Notes under the pieces: generated by a model | Seen by the model: only the letters and a program-made list of their open reading frames with translations | Database searches by the model: none | Told to the model about the DNA's origin: nothing | Assembly: GCA_013180625.2 (NCBI GenBank) | Contig: SNVD02003247.1 | Coordinates: 62,001 to 126,000 of the forward strand | From: Boswellia sacra | Lineage: Eukaryota > Streptophyta > Magnoliopsida > Sapindales > Burseraceae | Length of the DNA: 64,000 bases | Reading direction: 5' to 3' | Translations under genes and position numbers: made by a program | Part shown: positions 20,881 to 32,118 of the stretch, piece by piece | How positions within the stretch are numbered: position 1 is the stretch's first letter | How the letters are laid out: every line of letters starts with the position of its first letter

Positions 20881-22800
20881 AATGGCGACCTTATCTGAGA
20901 CTTCAAAGCCCAACAGTTCTTAATCTTCACAGAATGACTCGGGTCACGACAGTGACAGCAGTGAACAGTCATCTCCTTCACAACAGCCTCATATAGAGAT
21001 TCCTGTTGATCCAGCCATGAGCGAAGATGAATTGATTCCAGTGAAGAAGATGAAAGATAAGGTGAAGCCAAAGGACAACAAGTTCCTTACAGCAACCATT
21101 AAGCAGAAATTCTGGAAGTACACTTCACAAAGGAAATTGCAGATGGAACGACCTGTAAAGCTTACCGACTTCAACAACGATGGTTTGAGAGATCGTCTTT
21201 AGACTATATACTGGACTCGTACGGTAAACAACTTCCTACCTCCTGTGAAGTCTTTAATTCAAGAATTCTATGCTAATATCTCTACTGCCATTGATGATTC
21301 AAAACGCTTCCATTATCACAAGGTTTATTGTCGAGGAAAGTTTGTGAAATTCTCTCCGAATGTCATAAACACATTCTTGGATATTCCAATAGGCAATTTA
21401 CATTCTTTAGATGAGAATTTTGATATGGCTGTAGTAATTAAAGAATTGACTAGTAGATCAGATATTGATTGAAACCCGAGGGATGGTATTGACCAGCAAT
21501 ACCTTCGAAAGAAGTATAGCGTAATGCATAAGATTACACAATTCAATTGGCTTCCCTTTTCACACCAAAATGAAATTCGGGAAGACAGAGTAAAATTTTT
21601 GTACTGTTTAGACACCAATCGACCTATTAATTTTGGCTTGCTAGCTTATAGAATGATTGTTCAGATTGGTCCATACAACTCTGACTATCACTTGCTTGTG
21701 TTTCCATGCTTGATTCAAGGAATTTTAGCACAGAATAATATTCCTATAAGTCCTAAGGAACACACTGAAATTCTATCAAAATCCATTACAAAGGGCTTTC
21801 TGCTTCGATTGTATGATAAGACTGACTTGCCTGCACTAGAACCAAAACCAAAGAGAGTCAGGAAAAATCAAATGAAAAATGTTGAAGAGTAGCTTGTTTT
21901 GATAAATTCTGCTTGGATTGTGTAGGACTTGAAGGATATCAAAGTTAAACAATCTGCTTTAGAGGTAAAGCTTGCAAAACACTCTAGTACTGCAAAAGAG
22001 CCACAGCCAATGAAAACTGACAATGTGGTTCCTGAGAAGTTAGTTGAGCACATATCAGAACCTGATGCACCACTGCCTGTAGAAGCTGAGCAAATGCCTG
22101 CAGAAGGTAAGCTGCACAAACTGCTGTTGAGACAGACGTAACAACAGAAAAGAAGCAGAAGAAAAGGAAATTCAAGACAACTACTAAGGGATTGAAAGCA
22201 AAGAAAAAGACCAAATTGGTGAAGAAACCATCTGACAAGAGGAAACAAAAAATTGAATCAACAGCTCCAGCACTGAGGGATGAGTTTTTGTTAGATGAAC
22301 CAACAAAATCAGAATCCGAGATGAAGTTGCCTTCACCAATTGTTGAGGAAGAACCTCATGTTTCTCCAGTCCCTAAAGCTGAACATCATGTCTCTCCACC
22401 ATCAATTCAGTCACCACCACATGAAGCTCCAACCTTATCACCTGTAGAACACACTCAGGCACCCCCTCCTGCTGAAGAAAGAACTACACCAGCCACATCT
22501 CCACCACCTACTCTTGCCATAGAGTCACTGGTTCCTTCTCAACAACTTGCTATTGAGTTGCCCATAACAAAAATCAGTGCAAAGAGACTTGACAAAGAGA
22601 TTCACAGAGTTGTAGTTGAAGTGACTGCTACTTCCTCTAAGACAACTGAAGTACAGCCTGTTCCTAAGTCTACTGATAGCCTACTCCCACTACTACTGGT
22701 AAACAATACAAAATACAGGCTGATAGATTTAAGAAGCGCCCTGACAGTTCCTCTTCCCCACCTGTTCGAAAGTCTCCAAGACTTTATTACGTGCTTTTAA
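20881..22800 (+). pseudogene. Sirevirus extra (env-like) ORF, broken
   Basis: An ORF begins at about 20882 (ATGGCGACC) and reads through stops at about 20921, 21200, 21470 and 21890. The middle part (21245-21890) has the FYANIS, CRGKFVKFSPNVINTFLDIP and PINFGLLAYRMI blocks typical of the extra 3' ORF of Sirevirus-type copia elements. The rest is Lys/Glu-rich, then Pro/Ser-rich. The ORF has been called env-like from its position. I see no convincing signal peptide or membrane segment here, so that function is not supported by this copy. Confidence 0.7.
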
Positions 22801-23307
22801 CACTTGTGCTGAAATCAAGGGGAATATAAGGAGTGATGATATATATTTTTTTAATATAACTGTTACTTCTAACTCTGTTTTTGTTACTGCTTTCTATCAA
22901 TGGTTGTAAGTATGGGGTAAGGGGGAGTAAGAACTTCTTATGCTATGCTTTGTGTGTGCATTCTAACTATTTTGATGCTTTGTGTTTTTCTTACTGTGTT
23001 TGTGATATTACTCATTTTTTCTTTGATGGATGTTTTTTATTTGCTCTAATCATGACAATGGTTGCAGTGTTGTTTGACAAGTTTGTCAACTGCACTTTGT
23101 GTTATTTTGCAGGATCCACATACTCAGACATTGTTCTATTATGTGTTTTGTAATTGTATACTATTGTTATTTCTCTAAACATAATGTTTATGTTTGATCG
23201 ATTATGATTGCTTATAGTTATGTCTGACTTATCATTTATCATGTGTGTTTTTCTTTGATCGAAAATAGCTTAGTGTTTTCATCACAAGTTGTCAAAAATG
23301 GGGAGAT
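22801..23307 (+). other. Copia 3' untranslated region and polypurine tract
   Basis: T-rich non-coding sequence ending in AAAAATGGGGAGAT just before the right LTR, the polypurine tract. Confidence 0.7.
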
Positions 23308-24180
23308 TGTTGGTGTCAACGTGCATGTGTCATGCACCTGTTATTTTTTTCAACTTATGATAAAACTAGAATATTATTTTATTATTATTTCATTATTTCT
23401 AGAAGTATATTTTAGGAAGTATTTGATTTATAATAAATATCTCTTTAGATTAGGATATAGTATCTTATATCCTAATTAAAATAGGAGAATATTTATTTGT
23501 GTCCTAATTACTTTAGAAGATTAATTATAACACTTCCTATTATATTTCTCCTTATCCTAATGTGATTTTGATTAGAATTTTTACAGGATTCTCAGGAGAT
23601 TTCGTCCAGGCATACCACTATATATACAAAGTTATTTTTACATAACGGAATATGCTGACAAGGCGGTATGTTGTGTGAGTTTAGGTTTCGGTATTCCAAG
23701 AATTAAAAGAGGAGAGCTTCAACGCACATAGGAATGTCTCTTTGATTTGATTTTATGACTATTTCATTCATGTATGAGAGGTTGTAATCGTACATGAATT
23801 GTTGATTAGGTCTGTGTGAGTTAGTAGACACTTGAGAGAACTTGTGAGTTAAGTGTTTATGTAATTCAACGTCAGACTTCTTGGTTATGTATAACTTAAC
23901 AGTGTGTTGTTAAGTTATTTGCGACAGAGAGTGGGCAGTGTCACTAGAGTGTAAGATCTTGGCGGGATTTTGTTTTACAAAGATTAGGTCAATGTATGAG
24001 AATGAGTCAGCACTGTAAACGATCCCAAAGTTTGTACAAATAAGAACTTAGTGAATTGCAACTCTATAGCTGTCCGTGGATGTAGGTTTTATAACTGAAC
24101 CACGTAAAAATCCTCCTATGCTGATTTACTTTGCAGTTTACTGTTATATTTCTTATAACTACACACTTCTAGAACTTTCA
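23308..24180 (+). repeat. Copia 3' LTR (873 bp)
   Basis: TGTTGGTGTCAACG to CTAGAACTTTCA, paired with 4511-5384. Confidence 0.9.
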
Positions 24181-24539
24181 TAAGGAATAAAAAGCATGAA
24201 AGTCTAGAGGAAAAAAGCATTGCTGGATTTAGTTTTGCAATACAAAGGTTCACAAGCTGTTTATTATTCTTTGCATATTGATTTATCCTTTTAATAATTT
24301 TAATTTAAAACAGTGCTTGGTATTTTCGACCAAACTTTAATTGGTATTTCCAACCATACTACGAAAATTACTATGATAGCCCTCAGAAAATAAAGCAATT
24401 ATAATATGAACATCATTTGAGTCCAAGATGGAAACTAGACTTCCGAGCATACCTTCAACACTTAGAAAATCACATACCCTCACATCATTTGCTGATCACA
24501 CTTTTGCGCTGAAAATACAGATCAAGTGACATGTAGCTA
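24181..24539. other. Short intergenic segment between two insertions
   Basis: No gene seen. Candidate target duplications lie at both ends: TAAGG (24181) for the copia element and AGCTA (24535-24539) for the composite LTR array. Confidence 0.5.
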
Positions 24540-26287
24540 TGTAACAACCGTAATCTTTTTGATAGGGCTATATAAGTTATTATGGGAGTTAGTCAACGAT
24601 AATAATAATAAATAGAAAAGAGTTTTAATTAGATTTAAATTAGAACAGATAGATAGTGGTTAAGTTTTATCTCTTTTAAAATACATTCACCTCATCTAGT
24701 ATATATAAATAACATTATAACATTACAATTAGGGTTTTAAACATGAAAGTTAGGTGAAGGCTTTGAAACTCAGAGAATTTCAAGTTAAGATCATGCTCTC
24801 CTAAGTTTGTTATACTGATTATCTACTAGGAATTATTGTTGCCTAGATCTATACTAAGATTTCTGCAGAGATTGAATAGTTTAGGGTTTTCGAATTTATT
24901 AAGAGTATTAAAAATAGAATTTTAGTCTGCTCTTTTTATATGGTGTTATAGACAAAAATATGAACATGTAAAATTTAATTTCACAAAAAAAGATCAACAT
25001 TTCAATTTATTACGAATTTTTGAACTTTTTGTTGAAATCCTACAAAATACTGTGGATTCTAGATGTTACGAATTTCATAATCTTCTTTCACATGCTAGAG
25101 GAGTCAAAAATTTCTCAAATTTTATACGCTGCCTTAAGATGATATATATGTTTCTGTAAATTTTTGGGATTTATCAACATGTAGAATAATTGTTATGAAA
25201 TTTTGAATTTGAAACGTCTTAATTTGGAAATTCTGGACAGAGTTTACTGGTAGAAAACGAAAATCTTTAAAAAATATTTTATGATCGTAAACTGCTTTCA
25301 AAAAATTTTACTTGGATAATCTATGTGTCTAGTTTACCTATGCAAAATCCTAAATTAATCGGATTAATATATAAATTTCTAAAAATTCTAGAATCAGCTC
25401 TGTTCAGGGAATGAAACTTAGATAAAACAGTTTACTTAGGATCTTTTTAAGGGAATTTTGTAGCACATTTTAGACGTTGAGTTTATGAATTTATCAAAAT
25501 ATTTTTTGGTTAAGTCTTAGGACAATCGTTGGACGAGTAGGAGCTAGAATATTTCTCTTTTTGGATCGATCAAGGTAAATAACATCATACATGCACTGCG
25601 ATTAAAGTGTAACGTGTTCTTAATAAATAACTTGATATGTTATGAAATATTTTTATGCAATATTATATATTTTCTGTTTTGGAATCTCAATTATGGAATT
25701 GGAGTTTTATCGAAGCCTTCGTTTGATTCTCAGAAATCATTTTTATTTTAAAAACCGTTTCAGCGAATTGAACTTTTAACAAACTATTTTTACAAAAAAT
25801 CAGAATATATATTAAACCTTTCCTTGACACGTTTTGAAAACTTCAATATTTTGATGAACTTGTTTTTACCTACGAAAAGTGATTAGTATATGTACTTTGA
25901 GTATCATGTTATTTGAAATGATTTTTGAATGTTTTGACTTATTATCTATAGTATCTGAATATTATTATGAATTTTGAACCCAGCTGTGGTATTAGTGTGC
26001 ACACGACTTTCTGGCCGGTTTACCGGGATTATAGGTGACATATTGTCTAACTTTCTGGTTGGGTCACCGAGATTATAGGTGATATTATTGTCTGATTTTT
26101 TGGTTGAGTCACCGGGATTACGGGTGACACTATGTGACATGAGTCGATGAATTTTTATGATCTTTAACCACTATTTATCTCTTCCAATTTAAATCTAATT
26201 AAAACTCTTTTCTATTTATTATTATTATCCTTGACTAACTCTCATAATGACTCATCTAGCCCTATCAAAAAAATTACGGTTGTTACA
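24540..26287 (-). repeat. LTR-like unit L with 120-bp inverted ends
   Basis: It starts TGTAACAACCGTAAT and ends ATTACGGTTGTTACA. The first ~120 bases are the reverse complement of the last ~120 at about 92% by eye. The core holds three ~46-bp repeats around CACCGGGATTACGGGTGACA (about 25995-26135). Confidence 0.85.
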
Positions 26288-26572
26288 TTTCTCCTCCCCT
26301 TGACAAAATTTTGTCCTCGAAATTTGATGCATACCTCAACTTCCTTAGCCTCACCCTCTAAGACAAATGACGCGAACCTAACCCTCAAATTACCTGTACA
26401 TCCTAAGGTCATGAATATCTTCTCTATTTGCTTTAGCCGAGCCTCAACAACCAAAAGATCTGTAGTACCTCAAAAAGTAAGTGGACCTAGTTTCCTGAAT
26501 TGCTTTAGAGTTATAGCTTCACCCATTGCGACATTATCTCTCTCTCTATTGTCACCACGCCTAACATTATGA
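26242..26572 (-). pseudogene. gag: Gypsy gag stub in interior 1
   Basis: On the minus strand, ARLKQIEKIFMTLGC and FASFVLEGEAKEVEV are the start of a retrotransposon Gag capsid domain. It joins directly to the sequence just before the polypurine tract, so the rest of gag and all of pol are deleted. Two copies (here and at 28149-28433) share the same junction. Confidence 0.8.
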
Positions 26573-26895
26573 TTAGCCATTTGCTCCATAAGCCTATTCT
26601 GCTGCTACATGAGTCTAGTAAATGCTAGCCATTTCTTGAATAGTAGGATTATCATTAGTCTGATTATTGCCACCTCTAGTTCGATTATTGTTACCCCTTG
26701 AACTAGAAGCCGCAGTAGTCTGTCTACGTGGTGGCATCTTAAACTAACATAACATAAGAAATTTAATAAGAAATCACATGAATGTTCTAGGTTTCTAAGA
26801 TCGAAACAAAACTTATTATCTCCGATCTAAGTCACTACTTCCTATTGACATTTTATAGTCTACAGAATCATATATCTAAGCTCTGATACCATAAC

Positions 26896-28194
26896 TGTAA
26901 CACCCCAAAGCAAAACACAAATGTAGCTAATGGGCTAGGAAATCACTAATAATAAATCTCTAAATAAAAAGTTTAATAATTCTTCTTATAAGGAATATGC
27001 TAGAGGAGTCAAAAATTTCTCAAATTTTATATGCTGCCTTTTAAGATGATATATATGTCCTATAAATTTTTGGGATTTATCAACATGTAGAATAATTGTT
27101 ATGAAATTTTGAATTTGAACTTAATCTGGAAATTCTAGATAGAGTTTACTGGCAGAAAATGAAAATCTTTAAAAATAGTTTCTAATCGTAAATTGCTTTG
27201 AAAAATTTTTACTTGGATAATCTATATGTCTAGTTTACCTCTGCAAAAATCCTAGATTAATCAAATTAATATATAAATTTTTGAAAATTCTAGAATCACC
27301 TCTGTTCAGGGAATAAAACTTAGATAGAACGGTTTACTTAGGATTTTTTTAAGGGAATTTTGTAGCACATTGTAGGTGTTGAGTTTATGACTTTATCAAA
27401 TGTTTTCTGGTTATGTCTTAGGACAATCATTGGATGAGTAGGAGCTAGGATATTTCTCTTTTTGGATCGATCAAGGTAAGTAACATCATACATGCACTGT
27501 GATTAAAGTGTAACGTGTTCTTAATGAATAACTTGATATATTGTGAAATATTTTTATGCAATATTATATGAATTATTTTCTGTTTTGGAATCTAATTTAT
27601 GGAATTAGAGTTTTATCGAAGCCTTCATCTGATTTTCAGAAATCATTTTTATTTTAAAAACCGTTTTAGCAAAAGAACTTTTAACAAACTATTTTTACAA
27701 AAAATCAGAATATATATTAAACCTTTCCTTGACACGTTTTGAAAACTTTAATGTTTTGATGAACTTGTTTTTACCTACGAAAAGAGATTAGCATATGTAC
27801 TTTGAGTATCATGTTATTTGAAATAGTTTTTTTAATGTTTTGACTCATTATCTATAGTATCTGAATATTGTTATGAATTTTGAACCCAACTGTGGCATTA
27901 GTATGCACACGACTTTCTGGCCGGTTCACCGGGATTACAGGTGACATATTGTCTAACTTTCTGGTTGGGTCACCGAGATTACAGGTGATATTATTGTCTA
28001 ATTTTTTGGTTGAGTCACCGGGATTACGGGTGACACTATGTGACATGAGTCGATGAATGTTTTATGATCTTTAACCACTATTTATCTCTTCCAATTTAAA
28101 TCTAATTAAAACTCTTTTCTATTTATTATTATTATCCTTGACTAACTCTCATAATGACTCATCTAGCCCTATCAAAAAAATTACGGTTGTTACA
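26896..28194 (-). repeat. LTR-like unit M (mixed ends)
   Basis: It starts TGTAACACCCCAAAG, like unit R, and ends ATTACGGTTGTTACA, like unit L. It lacks the inverted termini of L and R. Read on the minus strand it is a conventional TG...CA LTR. Confidence 0.85.
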
Positions 28195-28433
28195 TTTCTC
28201 CTCCCCTTGACAAAATTTTGTCCTCGAAATTTGATGCATACCTCAACTTCCTTAGCCTCACCCTCTAAGACAAATGAAGCGAACCTAACCCTCAAATTAC
28301 CTATACATCCTAAGGTCATGAATATCTTCTCTATTTGCTTTAGCCGAGCCTCAACAACCAAAGGATCTGTAGTACCTTGAAAAGTAGGTGGACCTAGTTT
28401 CCTGAATTGCTTTAGAGTTATAGCTTCACCCAT
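28149..28433 (-). pseudogene. gag: Gypsy gag stub in interior 2
   Basis: Near-identical to the stub at 26242-26572, with a slightly longer open frame containing FRKLGPPTFQGTTDPLVVEA, the usual opening of the plant gypsy capsid domain. Confidence 0.8.
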
Positions 28434-28809
28434 TGCGACATTATCTCTCTCTCTCTATTGTCATCACGTCTAACATTATGATTAGCCATTTGCTCCATAA
28501 GCCTATTCTGCTGCTACATGAGTCTAGTAAATGCACGAAACCATGGAGGATTTGTCTTGAGCCATTTCTTGAATAGTAGGATTATCATTAGTCTGACTAT
28601 TGCCACCTCTAGTTCGATTATTGTTACCCCTTAAACTATAAGCCTCAGTAGTCTGTCTACGTGGTGATATCTTAAACTAACATAGCATAAGAAATTTAAT
28701 AAGAAATCACATGAATGTTCTAGGTTTCTAAGATCTAAAGAAAACTTATTATCCCCGATCTAAGTTACTACTTCTTATTGACATTTTATAGTCTACAGAA
28801 TCATATATC

Positions 28810-28825
28810 TAAGCTCTGATACCAC
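28810..28825 (-). promoter_or_regulatory. Primer binding site of the composite element
   Basis: The minus strand reads TGGTATCAGAGCTTAG, matching initiator tRNA-Met. It directly abuts the LTR end TGTAACACC at 28826. Interior 1 has the same site near 26880-26892 with a few extra bases before the LTR. Confidence 0.8.
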
Positions 28826-30477
28826 TGTAACACCCCAAACCAAAACACAAATGTAGCTAATGGGCTAGGAAATCACTAATAATAAATCTCTAAACAAAAA
28901 CTTTAATAATTCTTCTTATAAGGAATATGCTAGAGGAGTCAAAAATTTCTCAAATTTTATATGCTGCCTTTTAAGATGATATATATGTTCCTATAAATTT
29001 TTTGGATTTATCAACATGTAGAATAATTGTTATAAAATTTTGAATTTGAAACATCTTAATCCGGATATTCTGGACAGAGTTTACTAGCAGAAAATGAAAA
29101 TCTTTAAAAAATAGTTTCTAATCGTAAATTGCTTTGAAAAAGTTTTACTTTGATAATCTATGTGTCTAGTTTGCCTCTGCAAAAATCCTAAATTAATCGG
29201 ATTAATATATAAATTTCTGAAAATTTTGGAATCACCTCTGTTCAGTAAATGAAACTTAGACAGAACGGTTTGCTTTGGATTTTTTTAAAGAAATTTTGTA
29301 GCACATTTTAGGTGTTGAGTTTATGGCTTTATCAAAATGTTTTCTGGTTATGTGTTAGACAATCGTTGGATGAGTAGGAGTTAGGATATTTCTCTTTTTG
29401 GATCGCTCAAGGTAAGGAATATCATACATGCACTGTGATTAAAGTGTAATGTGTTCTTAATGAATAACTTGATATGTTATCAAATATTTTTATGCAATAT
29501 TATATGAATTATTTTCTGTTTTAGAATCTAAATTATGGAATTAGAGTTTTATTAAATCCTTCGTTTGATTTTCAGAAATCATTTTTATTTTAAAAACCGT
29601 TTTAGCGAAATGAACTTTTAACAAACTATTTTTACAAAAAATCAAAATATATATTAAACCTTTCCTTGACATATTTTGAAAACTTTAATATTTTGATGAA
29701 CTTGTTTTTATCTATGAAAAGTGATTAGCATATGTACTTTGAGTATCATGTTATTTGAAATGGTTTTTGAATGTTTTGACTCATTGTCCATAGCATCTTA
29801 ATATTGTTATGAATTATGAATCTAACTGTGGTATTAGTGTACACACGACTTTCTGGCCAGGTCACCGGGATTACATGTGATATATTGTCTGACTAGCTGG
29901 CCGGGTCACCGGGATTACAGGTGACATTATTGTCTAATTTTCTGGCCAAGTCACCAGGATTACGGGTGACACTATGTGACATGAGTCGATGAATGTTTTC
30001 TGATCTTTAATGATATTGAATGATTTTTTTGATCTTAAATGTTACAAATGCTTATGACTTTGTTTTTATTAAGATATGATTTTGGAATTGAAGTGTTAAA
30101 CTATGAATTATATGATATTTTTATAATTGTTTTAAGATACTAAATGGTTGAGTATGATTTTACTCACCCAGTTGACAGCTCACCCCTCGTCTCTAACATT
30201 TTGCAGAGTAGTCTTGAAAGTTAATAGTTGGGCTTGCTAGTTGATGTCAAGGCTTTATTTCATTTTTGAAATTATGCAATAAGAAGATTTTTTTTTTTTA
30301 TAATTGTGTTTGGAACTTTAGATTGTTAGAATTTGTTTTGATTAGAGAGATATTAAATTTATTGTTATGTTCACTTTTTCCTAATCAGAAGAATTATTGA
30401 AGTTTTCGTTTAAAGATTTATTATTAGTGATTTATAACCCATTAGCAACATTTGTGTTTCGGTTTTGGGGTGTTACA
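28826..30477 (-). repeat. LTR-like unit R with about 95-bp inverted ends
   Basis: It starts TGTAACACCCCAAAC and ends TTTTGGGGTGTTACA. About 95 terminal bases pair as an inverted repeat at roughly 88%. It has a unique 400-bp segment (about 30000-30385) absent from L and M. Confidence 0.85.
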
Positions 30478-31084
30478 GGCTATGATGTGGAAAGGAAAAG
30501 CTAGCCAAAAAGAATATCTTAGATCTAGAACGTGCGAAAAAAGAGGAAACTTCCGAAAGTCTAATTGGCCAGTGAGATGGTGTCGTGTGGACCAAAATGA
30601 ACGTCCTAGATTGATCTCATGTATATGTATTATTATAAATAAAAGGTAAATTCAATTGAGTATGGTTTCAAAACGGGACTTCAGAATGAATAATCAGAAA
30701 ATGGTGAGAAAAACAATGGCAAAACTAATTTAGCACTAAGGGTTTAGCCTGGGAAAGTATTGGCACCCGTGATCTTGATCTGTTTCGTAGGAAGGTTTTG
30801 CTAAGCGGAAGAGAGCACATGAAAAGACTGGAGGGAACATTTGAAGTTGCTGGATTACTTGAAAGGGAAGCTGGATTGACTTGGATTGAGTGAAGTTAAG
30901 CTCAATCTTACTTACCTTTTTATTTGAAATAAGCTATGTAAAAAGTCTCTTGTAGTTGCCCATAGTAGATTATGTTAGTTTAGATAGTTGATGTGACTCT
31001 ATGCAATTGTTGGTAGCTTCAAGTGGACAGTTTAGTTTGAATGATTTTTTATCTGAATCCACCATCCGATTACTTGTTAATTGT
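30478..31084. other. Intergenic segment between composite array and CACTA element
   Basis: Non-repetitive by eye. A possible exon-like stretch at 30791-30891, after a TTTCGTAG acceptor-like site, keeps an open frame (HMKRLEGTFEVAGLLEREAG) to TGA. I cannot assign it to a family. Confidence 0.3.
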
Positions 31085-31418
31085 CACTACAAGAAATTTT
31101 CACATATTTATCACTTTGTATTTTTTTATTTGGCCTTTTTTTTTAAAAAGTGAGAAATAACATTAATATGAAAGTCAAACCCATATTTTTATCATACTTG
31201 TCACTCGTTATTATGATTATATTACATATTTCTCACATTTTTAGATAGTGACAAGTAATTAACAAGTAATTGGGATACATATGAAAACAAATAAAGTATT
31301 TAAACTTAGAAGTAATTTTTATAGGTAATTATGATAAATTATAATATATTAGAATCCCATGTAGTTTTTACAACCTATATAAACAAAACTACATCTCCCC
31401 AAAACCTAACCCTAAATC

Positions 31419-32118
31419 GTGCCGCCCCCAAAACCTCTCGCCATCTCCTCTCAGCTTGCCAGCCTTCCCATCCTCTCCTTCACCGGCGAAAAAGTCAGCA
31501 AAACTTACCTCGACCTCAAATCAACCCCACATGACATCGCGCGTGCCGTCGTCCATTGCGGCATGATCACCGACTTGCAGAACAAGCATCATGGCATCGC
31601 GTCCACCCTCACGAGCTCTGAGGTCCAAGGAGGAGGGAAGAAACCATACCCTCAGAAGAAAATCGACCAGGCCCGCTGTGGGTCGATGAGAACCCCACTT
31701 CGGCCCGGCAGTGGCGCGATTTTCGGGCCAAAGCTGAGGGACTGGTCGATTAAAATCAACAAGAAGGAGAAACGATTGGTAATACGACGACGATAGCGAG
31801 TGCAACGGAGAGTAAAATAGTGGTGGAGTTTAACGAGAAGTTTGAGAAGCCAAAGACGAAGGACTTCATCGAGGCGATGAAGAGGTGGGGCCTGGACCCG
31901 AAAGTGAAGTCGACTTGCAGATGAGTGAAAATGTGGAGAAATCGAGCCAGAATATCGGGACATTGAAGATGCTGATGCCGAGAACATTAAATTTGTTTGA
32001 TATTTTGGATGCGGAGACATTGGTGCTGACGCCTGCCGCTGTTGATTTCTTGAATGGGAGGTATGGGGTCGAGTTTGAAGAAGGAGATGAAGCAGAAGAA
32101 GAAGATAATAAAGGTTAG
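31419..32118 (+). pseudogene. RPL4: Plastid ribosomal protein L4 (uL4c) pseudogene fragment
   Basis: The frame from 31419 reads LPILSFTGEKVSKTYLDLKS, then a GGGKKPYPQKK block, RTPLRPG and FGPKLRDWSIKINKKEKRL, all conserved in chloroplast 50S L4. A frameshift near 31780 moves the continuation (EKFEKPKTKDFIEAMKRWGLDP) to another frame. A second break near 31920 leads to NIGTLKMLMPRTLNLFDILD and the acidic tail. The transit peptide is missing. About 700 bp are covered without an intron. It could not make L4. It lies wholly inside the CACTA element. Confidence 0.88.

Larger units (their letters stand above)
4511..24180 (+). mobile_element. Sirevirus-like Ty1/copia retrotransposon, degenerate, with two nested insertions
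   Basis: The LTRs are 4511-5384 and 23308-24180 (TG...CA). Candidate target duplications are TAAAG (4506-4510) and TAAGG (24181-24185), one mismatch apart. After the left LTR comes an initiator-Met-type primer site (TTGGTATCAGATCAGG). A purine tract, AAAAATGGGGAGAT, precedes the right LTR. The order gag, zinc knuckle, protease, integrase, reverse transcriptase, RNase H is Ty1/copia, and the long extra ORF before the 3' LTR is the Sirevirus hallmark. Subtracting the gypsy element (7775-16972) and the foldback element (17805-18309) leaves about 9.95 kb, a normal Sirevirus length. All frames carry stops, so it is dead. Confidence 0.9.
24540..30477 (-). mobile_element. Composite of three LTR-like units with two mini-interiors (gypsy deletion derivative)
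   Basis: The layout is unit L (24540-26287), interior 1 (26288-26895), unit M (26896-28194), interior 2 (28195-28825), unit R (28826-30477). The units share a core of about 1 kb, all in the same orientation. Each interior of 0.6 kb carries, on the minus strand, a primer site (TGGTATCAGAGCTTAG), a stub of Ty3/gypsy gag and a purine-rich tract (CAAGGGGAGGAGAAA). The remainder of gag and all of pol are gone. The outer flanks AGCTA (24535-24539) and GGCTA (30478-30482) differ by one base, so the whole array may have inserted as one piece. Confidence 0.8.

Noticed and set aside
24540..26287. Unit L as a stand-alone TIR DNA transposon
   Set aside because: The inverted ends fit, but the shared core, primer site and gag stub next to it tie it to an LTR element. 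It is kept only as an alternative in the finding.
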